Below, piece by piece: positions 19,343 to 28,100 of a stretch of 64,000 nt of DNA. A program made the translations under genes and the position numbers. Below the pieces are notes generated by a model. The model was not told the DNA's origin, did not search any database, and worked only from the letters and a program-made list of their open reading frames with translations. How positions within the stretch are numbered: the first letter of the stretch is position 1; each line of letters begins with the position of its first letter. The stretch lies in NCBI GenBank assembly GCA_017395045.1, contig JAFPWG010000014.1, positions 1-64,000 of the forward strand, written 5' to 3'. The DNA comes from Bacteroidales bacterium. GTDB lineage: Bacteria; Bacteroidota; Bacteroidia; Bacteroidales; UBA932.

Positions 19343-19876
19343 ATGCTGGAACCACTCAAGGATATGCTCAGGCGCCAGAGCCTGAAGAACAATGCCTCGC
19401 CGGAGCCCACGGGATTCGTCCCGCTGGAGAAGATCCGCTCCGCCGTGGCGTTCATCGACGTGGAGGACACGTCCTTCAACGAGTGCAAGAACGCCCTGAT
19501 GATCTTCTTCCGCGAACACAACATCAAGGGAGACATCTTCTTCTTCGACTTCCGGAAGCTCACGGAGGGCGAGCGCCTCATCACCAGTATCAAGACGACC
19601 GTCCTCAAGAAGGACCTCAACTGGTTCGGAAAGCCGTCCCACGAGAAGGTGGCCCTGATGCTGGACGGCGAGCCGGACCTGTTCATCTCGCTCCTCCCGT
19701 CCACGGACTATCCGCTCGAGTTCATGGCCAAGTGCTCCCGGGCACATTTCAAGATCGGCCGGGCCCAGTTGCCGGGCAATACGTTCGACCTGGTGATCAA
19801 GGACCCCGAGGACCGCAAGCTCAATGAGGCCGAGGTGTTCAAGGAACTGGTCAAATTCCTGGACAAGATCCGATGA
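19343..19876 (+). CDS. DUF6913 family protein
   Basis: This 177-residue cytoplasmic protein looks like the Bacteroidota-specific DUF6913 family: a central VAFIDVEDTSFNECKNALM strand-helix, the LKKDLNWFGKPS motif (about residues 88-99), DLFISLLPSTDYPLEFMAKC, and a closing AHFKIGRAQ. No catalytic motif is visible and the function is unknown. It begins 4 nt after the PfkB kinase stop and overlaps the next gene by 4 nt, so the three are translated from one message. The family call is by remembered similarity. Confidence 0.75.
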   Translation: MLEPLKDMLRRQSLKNNASPEPTGFVPLEKIRSAVAFIDVEDTSFNECKNALMIFFREHNIKGDIFFFDFRKLTEGERLITSIKTTVLKKDLNWFGKPSHEKVALMLDGEPDLFISLLPSTDYPLEFMAKCSRAHFKIGRAQLPGNTFDLVIKDPEDRKLNEAEVFKELVKFLDKIR

Positions 19877-20349
19877 TCCTCCAATACCTCATCGTCTTCC
19901 TGATTTCGATGGTGCCGCTCGTGGAGCTGCGCCTCGCCATCCCGTATGCCGTGGGCATGGGCCTTCCCATCGTCCCGTCCATCATCGTCGCCGTCGTGGG
20001 CAACATGGTCCCGGTCCCCTTCATCTTCCTGTTCGCCCGCCGGATCCTGGAGTGGGGGAAGGACAAGAAGTATATCGGCAAGTTCTTTACCTGGTGCCTG
20101 GAGAAGGGCGAGAAGGGCGGACGGAAACTGGAGGAAAAGGCCGGACGTGGCCTTTACGTGGCCCTGCTGCTGTTCGTGGGCATTCCGCTTCCGGGCACGG
20201 GCGCCTGGACCGGCACCCTCGCCGCCAGCATCCTGGACATGGACTTCAAGAAAAGCGTCCTGTTCGTGCTGCTCGGCGTGCTCCTGGCCGGAGCCATCAT
20301 GCTCCTGGGGTCGCTCGGCGTATTCGGAGCCATCAACTTCCTGAAATAA
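19873..20349 (+). CDS. Small multidrug-export-family membrane protein
   Basis: This 158-residue membrane protein fits the putative small multidrug export family (PF06695, COG2426). The hallmark VELRLAIPYAVGMGLP lies near residues 17-32, followed by the VGNMVPVPFIFLF helix and GIPLPGTGAWTG (about residues 103-114). There are four or five membrane segments and a charged cytoplasmic loop (EKGEKGGRKLEEKAGRG). The export role is from the family name only and is poorly supported experimentally. The ATG overlaps the DUF6913 stop (ATGA). Confidence 0.85.
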   Translation: MILQYLIVFLISMVPLVELRLAIPYAVGMGLPIVPSIIVAVVGNMVPVPFIFLFARRILEWGKDKKYIGKFFTWCLEKGEKGGRKLEEKAGRGLYVALLLFVGIPLPGTGAWTGTLAASILDMDFKKSVLFVLLGVLLAGAIMLLGSLGVFGAINFLK

Positions 20350-20361
20350 CCCAATCAAACT

Positions 20362-21336
20362 ATGACACTGAAACGATTCTTCTTCGGGAGCGCCGCACTG
20401 ATCCTGGCGACCACCTGCCTGACCGGCTGCCTGGCCGGAAAATTCATGAGTAATTACGCCCTCAAGCCGGCGCAGCACGGCGAGGCCGACATCGAGCGCA
20501 CCCGCGCCAAGGCCGACTCCCTCGCTCCCGGCGTGATGGCCTGGTATGACGACCTTCACGGAAAGGGCATTTTCAAGGACTTGTTCCGCACGGACGAAGA
20601 AGGCTACAACCTGCACGCCGTGTATGCTCCTGCCAAGGACCCGGCGAATGCGCAGGGTACCGCCGTCATCGTCCATGGCTACACCGACAACCACCTGGTC
20701 TTCATGTACCTCGTGCGGATGTACCGCGACGATTTCAACTATAACGTCATGGTTCCGGACCTCCAGTTCTTCGGCTATTCGGAAGGCAAGGCCGCCCAGA
20801 TGGGCTGGCTGGACCGCCTGGACGTGGAAGAGTGGGCGAAGATTGCCCACGACATTTTCCAGAACGACTTCACCGTCGTGCACGGCGTGTCCATGGGCGC
20901 CGCCACCGCGATGATGATGAGCGGCGACGACCTTCCGCCCTACATCCGCGCCTTTGTCGAGGACTGCGGCTACAGCTCCGCCTGGGACCAGTTCGCCCAC
21001 AACCTGAAGGATAGCTTCCATCTGCCGACGTTCCCGATCCTGAACAGCGCCAGCATCGTTACGCGCAGGCGCTACGGCTGGGGCTTCAAGGAGGCTTCCT
21101 CCGTGGATCAGCTTGCCAAGTGCGACCGCCCGATGCTCTTCATCCACGGCGATGCCGACGATTTCGTTCCGGTGGACCACGTTTACAAGAACTACGCGGC
21201 CAAGGTGCACGGATACAAGGAACTCTACATCGTCCCGGGCGCAGTCCACGCGAATTCCTACGCCAAAGACCCCGCCAATTACGCGTGGCGGGTGAAATAC
21301 TTCCTGCAGCGGGTGAAGGACGGCTCGGCGAAGTAA
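20362..21336 (+). CDS. Lipoprotein alpha/beta hydrolase
   Basis: This 324-residue alpha/beta hydrolase has an N-terminal lipoprotein signal (lipobox LTGC, mature Cys at residue 23). The fold is visible as TAVIVHGYTDN (oxyanion strand, about residue 95), the nucleophile elbow GVSMGAA (Ser about residue 174), GDADDFVP (likely acid Asp) and a late His (GAVHANSY). It resembles the cephalosporin-C-deacetylase/YtmA group in family terms, but the substrate is unknown. It is the last gene of the rightward set, and its stop faces the stop of the RNA methylase gene 5 nt away with no terminator between. Confidence 0.85.
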   Translation: MTLKRFFFGSAALILATTCLTGCLAGKFMSNYALKPAQHGEADIERTRAKADSLAPGVMAWYDDLHGKGIFKDLFRTDEEGYNLHAVYAPAKDPANAQGTAVIVHGYTDNHLVFMYLVRMYRDDFNYNVMVPDLQFFGYSEGKAAQMGWLDRLDVEEWAKIAHDIFQNDFTVVHGVSMGAATAMMMSGDDLPPYIRAFVEDCGYSSAWDQFAHNLKDSFHLPTFPILNSASIVTRRRYGWGFKEASSVDQLAKCDRPMLFIHGDADDFVPVDHVYKNYAAKVHGYKELYIVPGAVHANSYAKDPANYAWRVKYFLQRVKDGSAK

Positions 21337-21341
21337 TCGCC

Positions 21342-22178
21342 TCAGGAATTCCGCTGCCGGACGGCCTCGAAGAGGAGAATGGCCGTGGAGACGGAGACGT
21401 TCAGGCTGTCCAGATGGCCGAGCATGGGGATGCGGATGTGTGCATCCGCGGCGTCGCGCCAGATTTGAGTCAGGCCGGTGGATTCGGTACCCATCACGAG
21501 GGCCGTTCCGCCGGTCATTTCCGTATCATAGTACCAGGAGGAATCCTGGAGCTGGGCGGTCAGGATCCGGATGCCGCGGGCGTGGAGCCAGTCGATGGTC
21601 TCCGCCGATCCCGCGCATACGGTGGGCACCGTGAAAATCCCCCCGAGGCTGGCACGGATGAGGTTCGGGTTCCACAGGTCCGTGAGGGGATCGCAGACGA
21701 TGACCGCATCGGCCCGGGCGGCGTCGGCGCTGCGGAGCACTGCGCCCAGGTTCCCCGGCTTCTCCACGGATTCCAGGACGACGATGAGCGGATGCTCGGA
21801 CAATTCCAGGTCCTCCAGGCGGAGCGTCCGGGTTTCCACCTCGGCGATGATCCCTTCCGTACTTTCCCGATACGCTACCTTCCGGTACAGCGCTTCGGGA
21901 ATTTCGATTACATGGGTTCCGGAAGAGGTTTGCCTTCCGGAGACATCGACCCTCTTTTCAGCCTCCGGAAGGCAAACCCCCTCCGGAAGGGAACCGGCAA
22001 GCTCCGGGCAGTAGAAGACGGTCCGTACGCGGAAGCCTGCCTCCAGGCAGTGCTCCAGTTCGCGTCGGCCTTCCACGACGAAAAGACCCTGCCCCCGCCG
22101 CGCCTTGGATTTTTCCTGCAGCAGGAGCAGATTCCTGATTTTCGGATTCTGGGCCGATGTGACCGTTTCCGTCCGCAT
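21342..22178 (-). CDS. SpoU/TrmH-family RNA methyltransferase with in-frame palindromic insert
   Basis: This 278-residue SPOUT-type rRNA/tRNA 2'-O-methyltransferase has an N-terminal substrate-binding domain (FVVEGRRELEHCLEAG). The catalytic domain has motif 1 EKPGNLGAVLRSADA (about residues 138-152), motif 2 VMGTESTGL and motif 3 IPMLGHLDSLNVSVSTAILLFEA, which form the trefoil-knot SAM site. Residues 64-88 (LPEGVCLPEAEKRVDVSGRQ and beyond) are encoded by the palindromic element at 21917-21988 and lie in a loop of the N-terminal domain. Its ATG directly abuts the lysS stop. The RNA target is unknown. Confidence 0.92.
   Translation of the reverse strand: MRTETVTSAQNPKIRNLLLLQEKSKARRGQGLFVVEGRRELEHCLEAGFRVRTVFYCPELAGSLPEGVCLPEAEKRVDVSGRQTSSGTHVIEIPEALYRKVAYRESTEGIIAEVETRTLRLEDLELSEHPLIVVLESVEKPGNLGAVLRSADAARADAVIVCDPLTDLWNPNLIRASLGGIFTVPTVCAGSAETIDWLHARGIRILTAQLQDSSWYYDTEMTGGTALVMGTESTGLTQIWRDAADAHIRIPMLGHLDSLNVSVSTAILLFEAVRQRNS
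21917..21988 (-). repeat. In-frame palindromic element, copy 2 (in the SpoU methylase gene)
   Basis: On the coding (minus) strand a 28-bp stem (21988-21961 with 21944-21917) encloses the 16-nt loop TGAAAAGAGGGTCGAT. Twenty-five pairs are Watson-Crick. The other three are G-U pairs in the mRNA sense only (A-C on the other strand). The loop differs from copy 1 at two of 16 positions and is read in the same frame (A-E-K-R-V-D). Confidence 0.85.
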
Positions 22179-23696
22179 CTAGAATTTCTCGGGACGCATC
22201 GTCGGGAAGAAGAGGACGTCCTGGATGGTTTCGGCGCCCGTCATGAACATGGTCAGGCGGTCGATGCCGATTCCGATGCCCGAGGTGGGAGGCATGCCGT
22301 ACTCGAGGGCCCGGACGAAGTCGTAGTCGATGTACATCGCCTCGTCGTCGCCCTTGGACTTGAGGGCGGCCTGCTCCTCGAAGCGCTCCAGCTGGTCGAT
22401 CGGATCGTTCAGCTCGGAATAGGCATTGGCCAGTTCCTTGCCGGCGACGAACAGCTCGAACCGTTCGGTGAGGGTGTCGTCGTAGCGGCAGCGCTTGGTG
22501 AGCGGGGACATTTCCACGGGATAGTCGATGATGAAGGTGGGCTGGATGAGGTTCTTCTCGCAGTATTCGCCGAAGATGGCGTCGATGAGCTTGCCCACGC
22601 CCATCTCGGGGGAGACCTCCACGTTCAGTTTCTGGCAGGTCTCGCGGAGCTGCGCCTCGTCCATGCCCTTCACATCCACGCCGGCATATTCCTGGATGGC
22701 ATCCAGGATGCGGAGGCGGCGGAACGGCCCCTGGAAGGAGATCTCGTTCCCGCCGATGGTCTTCGTGAGGCCGCCGGTGGCTTCCGCCACCTGGGCGAGC
22801 ATTTTCTCGGTGAAGTCCATCATCCACAGGTAGTCCTTGTAGGCTACATACAGTTCCACGCAGGTGAATTCCGGGTTGTGGGTCTTGTCCATGCCCTCGT
22901 TGCGGAAATTCTTCGCGAACTCGTATACGCCCAGGTAGCCGCCCACGATGAGGCGCTTGAGGTACAGTTCATTGGCGATGCGCATGTACATGTCCACGTC
23001 CAGCGCATTGTGGTGCGTGATGAACGGGCGGGCGGTGGCGCCGCCCGGGATGGGCTGCAGGATGGGGGTTTCCACCTCCAGGCAGCCGGCGTCGTCGAAA
23101 TAGCGGCGCATCGTGGAGATGATCTTCGCGCGCTTGACGAAGGTCTCCTTCACCTGCGGGTTCACGACCAGGTCCACGTAGCGCTGCCGGTAGCGGAGTT
23201 CCGGATCGGCGAAACCGTCGTGGACGGTGCCGTCGGCGTCGGTCTTCACGATGGGGAGGACGCGGAGGGATTTCGAAAGGACCGTGAGCTCTTTCGCGTG
23301 GATGGACAGCTGGCCGGTCTGGGTGATGAAGGCGAAACCCTTGATGCCCACGATGTCACCGATGTCCAGCAGTTTCTTGAACACGGTATTGTACAGGGTC
23401 TTGTCCTCATCGGGGCAGATTTCGTCACGCTTCACATATACTTGTATGCGTCCCGTGTGGTCCTGCAATTCCATGAAAGAGGCGGCGCCCATGATGCGGC
23501 GGGACATGATGCGTCCTGCGATGCACACGTCGGCGAAATTGCCCTGCTCGGGAACGAAGCCTTCCGCGATTTCCAAGGTGGTCGTATTCACCGGATAGAG
23601 CGGTGCCGGATATGGATTGATGCCCAGTTCGCGGAGTTTTCCGAGGGATTCCCGGCGTCCGCGTTCCTGTTCGTTGAGGTCGATCGAAGGTGTCAT
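22179..23696 (-). CDS. lysS: Lysyl-tRNA synthetase (class II)
   Basis: LysS charges tRNA-Lys. The 505-residue protein has an N-terminal OB-fold anticodon domain ([21 protein letters not shown], about residues 58-78) and the class II core: motif 1 in [28 protein letters not shown], motif 2 in [19 protein letters not shown] and motif 3 in [14 protein letters not shown] near the C-terminus. [16 protein letters not shown] is typical of the family. The start at 23696 follows a 41-nt leader and a consensus -7 element. The methylase gene follows directly. Confidence 0.98.
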   Translation of the reverse strand: MTPSIDLNEQERGRRESLGKLRELGINPYPAPLYPVNTTTLEIAEGFVPEQGNFADVCIAGRIMSRRIMGAASFMELQDHTGRIQVYVKRDEICPDEDKTLYNTVFKKLLDIGDIVGIKGFAFITQTGQLSIHAKELTVLSKSLRVLPIVKTDADGTVHDGFADPELRYRQRYVDLVVNPQVKETFVKRAKIISTMRRYFDDAGCLEVETPILQPIPGGATARPFITHHNALDVDMYMRIANELYLKRLIVGGYLGVYEFAKNFRNEGMDKTHNPEFTCVELYVAYKDYLWMMDFTEKMLAQVAEATGGLTKTIGGNEISFQGPFRRLRILDAIQEYAGVDVKGMDEAQLRETCQKLNVEVSPEMGVGKLIDAIFGEYCEKNLIQPTFIIDYPVEMSPLTKRCRYDDTLTERFELFVAGKELANAYSELNDPIDQLERFEEQAALKSKGDDEAMYIDYDFVRALEYGMPPTSGIGIGIDRLTMFMTGAETIQDVLFFPTMRPEKF

Positions 23697-23737
23697 ATAA
23701 ATATATGTATATAAGGTTAATGGCGTCTTTGGTGATG

Positions 23738-23745
23738 CAAATGTA
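23738..23745 (-). promoter_or_regulatory. -7 element for lysS
   Basis: Minus-strand TACATTTG matches TAnnTTTG and ends 42 nt before the lysS ATG. The A/T-rich leader has no Shine-Dalgarno sequence. Confidence 0.55.
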
Positions 23746-23806
23746 CGAAAAACCTGCTAGAAATAGGTCTTTCTGCGATTTATTTGCTGAAAATTTTAAA
23801 AAAATG

Positions 23807-23838
23807 TTGGGAAAATCAGATAATTCTACTTACTTTTG
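23807..23838 (+). promoter_or_regulatory. Promoter of the OmpA-family gene and start of its long leader
   Basis: TTG (23807-23809) and TACTTTTG (23831-23838, matching TAnnTTTG) are 21 nt apart, close to the Bacteroidota -33/-7 spacing. Transcription would start near 23845, leaving a leader of about 108 nt. In it, AACACG (23900-23905) pairs with CGTGTT (23916-23921). The lysS promoter is divergent. Confidence 0.6.
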
Positions 23839-23952
23839 CAAACGTATATGAGAGTGTCCACACGGGGCGCAGTGTGTCCCGAACCCAAAATGGGCTGTGA
23901 ACACGTGCCCGTATGCGTGTTAAAGATGTAAATAGAACACAATTCTTTTTAT

Positions 23953-25125
23953 ATGAAACTTAAAAGCTTAACTCTGATCCTTGCTGTCGCATTGGGCGCC
24001 CAGGTTGCTTTTGCGCAGCAGAGCAAGTCCGATCCCAGCGTGGAGTTCAATCCTCACTGGTACGGCCAGATCCAGGGCGGTGCAGCCTACACCGTGGGCG
24101 AGACCACTTGGACCAAACTTATCTCTCCTGCCGGAGCCCTCTCCCTCGGCTATCAGTTCAACCCGACGCTCGGTTTGCGTTTCGGTGTTGGCGGTTACCA
24201 GGGCAAGGGTAATGTCGTTGCCCCCTTCGAACTCTACAAGTTCAACTTCCTCCAGGGCAACCTCGACCTGACCATCGACCTGGCCAACCTCTTCGGCGGC
24301 TATGATAATGCGCGCATCTTCAAACCTTACCTGTTCGTGGGTGGTGGTGCCGCTTACGGTTTCAATAACGGAGCCAACCAGGTGAGCCAGACCGATCCGA
24401 AGGAGTACTTCGCCCTCCTCTGGGAGAAGAACCTGATCACTCCGCTCGGTCGCGCCGGTCTCGGTGCCGACATCCGTCTGACCGAAAAGCTTTCCCTCGA
24501 CCTCGAGGTGAATACCAATATCCTCAGTGACCGCTTCAACTCCAAGAAGGTCGGTCATCCGGATTATCACGCCAACGCGCTCCTCGGCCTGAAGTACATC
24601 TTCGGCAAGGCCACCCGTCCGAGCGCCAAGTACCTCGCCGACCTCGCTGCCGCCGAGGCTGCCGCCGCCGCTCTCGCCGCCCAGAAGGAAGCCGAGCGTC
24701 TCGCCGCCGAGAAGGCTGCCGCCGAGAAGGCCGCTGCCGAGAAGGCCGCTGCCGAGAAGGCTGCCGCCGAGGCCGCTGCCGCTGCCGCTGAGGCCGAAGC
24801 CAACAAGTATGCCACCCTTAACACCTTCTTCGAGCTCGACTCCGACGTGATCTCCGATGAGGAGGCCGCCAAGCTCGTGGACTTCATCGAGTGGCTCAAC
24901 AAGTACGACCGCACCGTCTCCATCTGCGGTTACGCCGATGTCCAGACCGGTCGTCCGAAGTACAACATGGGTCTTTCGAAGCGCCGCGTGGAGAATGTCC
25001 AGAAGTTCCTGGTCGAGCACGGTGTGGACGCTTCCCGCATCACCTCTGACTATAAGGGTGACACCGTCCAGCCGTTCGCCGAGAACGACCTCAACCGCGT
25101 CGTCATCAGCACGGTCAACCAGTAA
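23953..25125 (+). CDS. OmpA-family outer-membrane protein
   Basis: This 390-residue exported protein has a signal peptide (MKLKSLTLILAVALGAQVAFA). An eight-strand-type beta-barrel follows (about residues 30-220, alternating aromatic strands such as KPYLFVGGGAAYGF). Next comes a long alanine/EKAAA-repeat helix (about residues 230-285) and a C-terminal OmpA peptidoglycan-binding domain (NTFFELDSDVISDEEAAKL, then GYADVQTGRPKYNMGLSKRRVENVQKFLV). The GYAD and NMGLSKRR elements correspond to the family's diaminopimelate-binding region. It should tether the outer membrane to the cell wall. Codon bias suggests high expression, and a 29-nt gap leads to the giant lipoprotein gene, probably cotranscribed. 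Confidence 0.93.
   Translation: MKLKSLTLILAVALGAQVAFAQQSKSDPSVEFNPHWYGQIQGGAAYTVGETTWTKLISPAGALSLGYQFNPTLGLRFGVGGYQGKGNVVAPFELYKFNFLQGNLDLTIDLANLFGGYDNARIFKPYLFVGGGAAYGFNNGANQVSQTDPKEYFALLWEKNLITPLGRAGLGADIRLTEKLSLDLEVNTNILSDRFNSKKVGHPDYHANALLGLKYIFGKATRPSAKYLADLAAAEAAAAALAAQKEAERLAAEKAAAEKAAAEKAAAEKAAAEAAAAAAEAEANKYATLNTFFELDSDVISDEEAAKLVDFIEWLNKYDRTVSICGYADVQTGRPKYNMGLSKRRVENVQKFLVEHGVDASRITSDYKGDTVQPFAENDLNRVVISTVNQ
24706..24780 (+). repeat. Tandem 15-nt repeats in the OmpA linker
   Basis: Five adjacent 15-nt units begin GCCGAG; the first four encode A-E-K-A-A and the fifth A-E-A-A-A. Units at 24721 and 24736 are identical, and the others differ by one or two synonymous changes or one Lys-to-Ala change. 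They build a rigid helical linker between barrel and cell-wall domain. Near-identical units make length change by replication slippage likely. Confidence 0.85.
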
Positions 25126-25154
25126 ACAATTAATCTTTTATACTTATTTAATTT

Positions 25155-28100
25155 ATGAAAGTCAAATTCACTAAACTTGCAGCGTTGCTCCTTGGTGGAG
25201 TCGCACTGCTTGCTGCCGGATGTACCGACTATGAGGTCGACATCCAGAAGAATGCAGACGCCATTGCTACTGCTAACGAGCAGATCGGCGCTTTGCAGAA
25301 GGCTCTCGATCAGCTGAAGGCTGACCACTCGACCGACATTGACAATCTGAAGAAGCAGATCTCCGACCTGGAGGCCCTTATGAAGAAGGACTACGCCACC
25401 AAGGCCGAGCTTGCCGACGCTGTCAAGAAACTCGAGAACGCTGACAAGGCCCTTCAGGATCAGATCACTGACCTGGCTACGAACAAGGCTGACAAGTCTT
25501 GGGTTGAAGCCCAGATCAAGGCCCTGGTTGACGGTAAGATCGCTGAACTGGAAGGCAAGGTTGCAACCCTTGAGAATGCCATGAAGGAGATCAAGGAGAC
25601 CACGATCCCCGCTATCCAGAAGCAGATTGCTGATCTCCAGACCAACAAGCTTGACAAGGCTGATTTCGAAACGTACAAGTCTGAGACCGCCGAGACTCTC
25701 AGGCTCCTGGATCTGGCTGTCAAGAACCTCGCTGACACGAAGGTTGACAAGACCGAGTTCGAGAAGGCCGTCAACGAGATCAAGAACATGTTCAAGGACT
25801 ATGTGACCAAGGCTGAGCTCGATAAGACTCTTGAGAAGTATGCTACCAAGGCACAACTCGATGCGGTCGAGAGCAACCTGAAGGGTCGTATCAAGTCCCT
25901 CGAGGACCAGCTCGCAGGCGACTGGGGCGATGACACCGTCAAGGAGTACATCGACAAGGAGATCGCCAGACTCGAGAAGCGCCTGAAGGATGCTGAAGAT
26001 GCCATTGCCACCCTCAACGATGACATGGAGGCCGCCAAGAAGGCCCTGAAGAAACTCCAGGACGATCTCTTCTCCGTGAAGTCTGCCATCCGCAGCCTGG
26101 TCTTTGTCCCTGAGGTTTATGTGGACGGCGTCGAGGCCATCCTCGTTCAGACCCTCAACTACAAGACCCAGTCCATCGACGAGGAAGTTTACAACACTCC
26201 TGACGAGGTTGCCGTCGAGAACACCGAAGACAGCATCACTGTTTCCCCGAAGGTCATCGCCAAGTATCACGTCATTCCTTCCAACGCCGACCTTACCTTC
26301 CTTGAGGAGGGCGACACCGTCGTCTTCGTGCGCCGCGACAACGATCCGTTCAAGACCATCCGCACCCGTGCCATGGCTTCCGAGGACTTCAACGTCATCG
26401 GTGTCTATCGTGGCATCGACGAGGAGGAAGATGATGTCATCGACATCGAGGTTACTGTCGAAGGCACCCCTGCTACCGAGGAACTCATTTCCGTGGTCGC
26501 CCTGCAGCTCACCAACGAGGATGAGATGTACACCTCCGACTATGCTACCGTCTTCTCCGAGCAGCTCGATTCCCTGCGGATCGCCATGCCTGCTGATGAG
26601 GATTACCACTATCGTCGCGCCCTTGAGGAAGTCGCCGGTATCTCCGCACTGGATGCCGAGGCTGGCATTGATACCCTCGAGGTCTACATCGACTCCCTGA
26701 ACATCGCTTCCTGCGATACCATCCTCATCTTCGACCAGAAGATGGATCTCCTCTCCATCACCGAGGCTCATGTCGTTGCCGAAGGCCAGGAAGGCTGCCA
26801 GGTCATCGATCCTGCCAAGCTTGGTCTGAAGTGGAATTTCGAACTCGTTGACATCGAGGATTGGACTGTTGGTGCTATCGACGAAATCACCCTCGTCAAT
26901 ACCGATGAGGAGAAGAGCATCACCGCTTCCATCGACGCTATGGATCTCACTCCGGTCGTCCGCACCTACCTCGTGAACGAGGACAAGGAGAACGCCCAGA
27001 TCGCTTACATCAAGTTCTATGTTGCTCCTCAGGACTTCGAGGTCGAGCTTGACCTTGGTCAGTTCGAGTTCTCTTGCGAGGGCGACAGCCTTGATTTCAA
27101 TGTGTCCCAGATCTACGAGGCCCTCGGCATGTCTGAGGAGACCTTCTATCGCGTCTATCCGAACTTCACCATGACTCTCGAGGAAGAGGCTGAAGTGGTT
27201 GAGGAAGAGGTTGAAGTGGTTGAGGTTGAACCGGTCCGGGCCGAAGCTGATGCTGATGCTGAGGAAGCCGAGGAAGAAGGTGACACCGTCTATCCGGACG
27301 AGGATCAGGAAGAGAACGAAGGCAAGTACTGGTGGAAGGGCACGGCCGAGTGGCTGTGGGAGAACGCCGTCGACGCTGACGACGCTCCTGGTGAGCCTCT
27401 TACCCGCGAGGTCTACTTCGTCAATCCTAACAACGGCGCCAAGATCACTGTCAAGCTGAGCGCTCTGCCCGCTGAGATCGAAGCCTACCGTGTCCCGATC
27501 GACCGCTATGTCGAGAATTACTGGACCCGTGGTTGGGATCCCGACTTTGTCAATGAGGAAGGTGTGGCCGAGCCGAAGGTTGCTGACGATGATATCGAGA
27601 AGGCTTTCGCTCTCTACAATGTCTTCACTCCTGGTTCCGGTGAGACCAATCCTGACAAGTGCGTCTTCGAGAACAACATCAACGCCGCCTTCCTTACCGA
27701 TGAGACCGGTGTGATCGAGCTCGGTGAGTACAAGTTCAAGGATGGCACCGTCCTCCCTGCCATCGGTATGCCTGGCCTTGAGGTCTCCAACATCAGCTAC
27801 TTCTTCTGCAAGGATATGGAGAAGGTCACCAAGATCGGCGACATCCCTGTGAAGTTCGAAGTTCCTGCCGGTGACTCCCTCAACCTCTATGCTACCGTTG
27901 ATACGCTTGCTCGTCAGCGCATTGCCTACATCGACAACGATGGTGCCGGCAAGACCCCGAACCTTGTCTATCTTGATAAGGAAAGCGAGGCTGCCAAGCT
28001 TCTCCTCAACACCATGTCCGAGGTCAAGACCATCGAGACCGTGGACGAGGATGGCAATACCGTCGTCTCCGAGTATCCGATGCCGGGTGAGCTCTTCATC

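Noticed and set aside
21120-23714. 864-codon plus-strand frame opposite the SpoU methylase and lysS genes
   Set aside because: Shadow of two well-conserved minus-strand genes, with no credible protein features.
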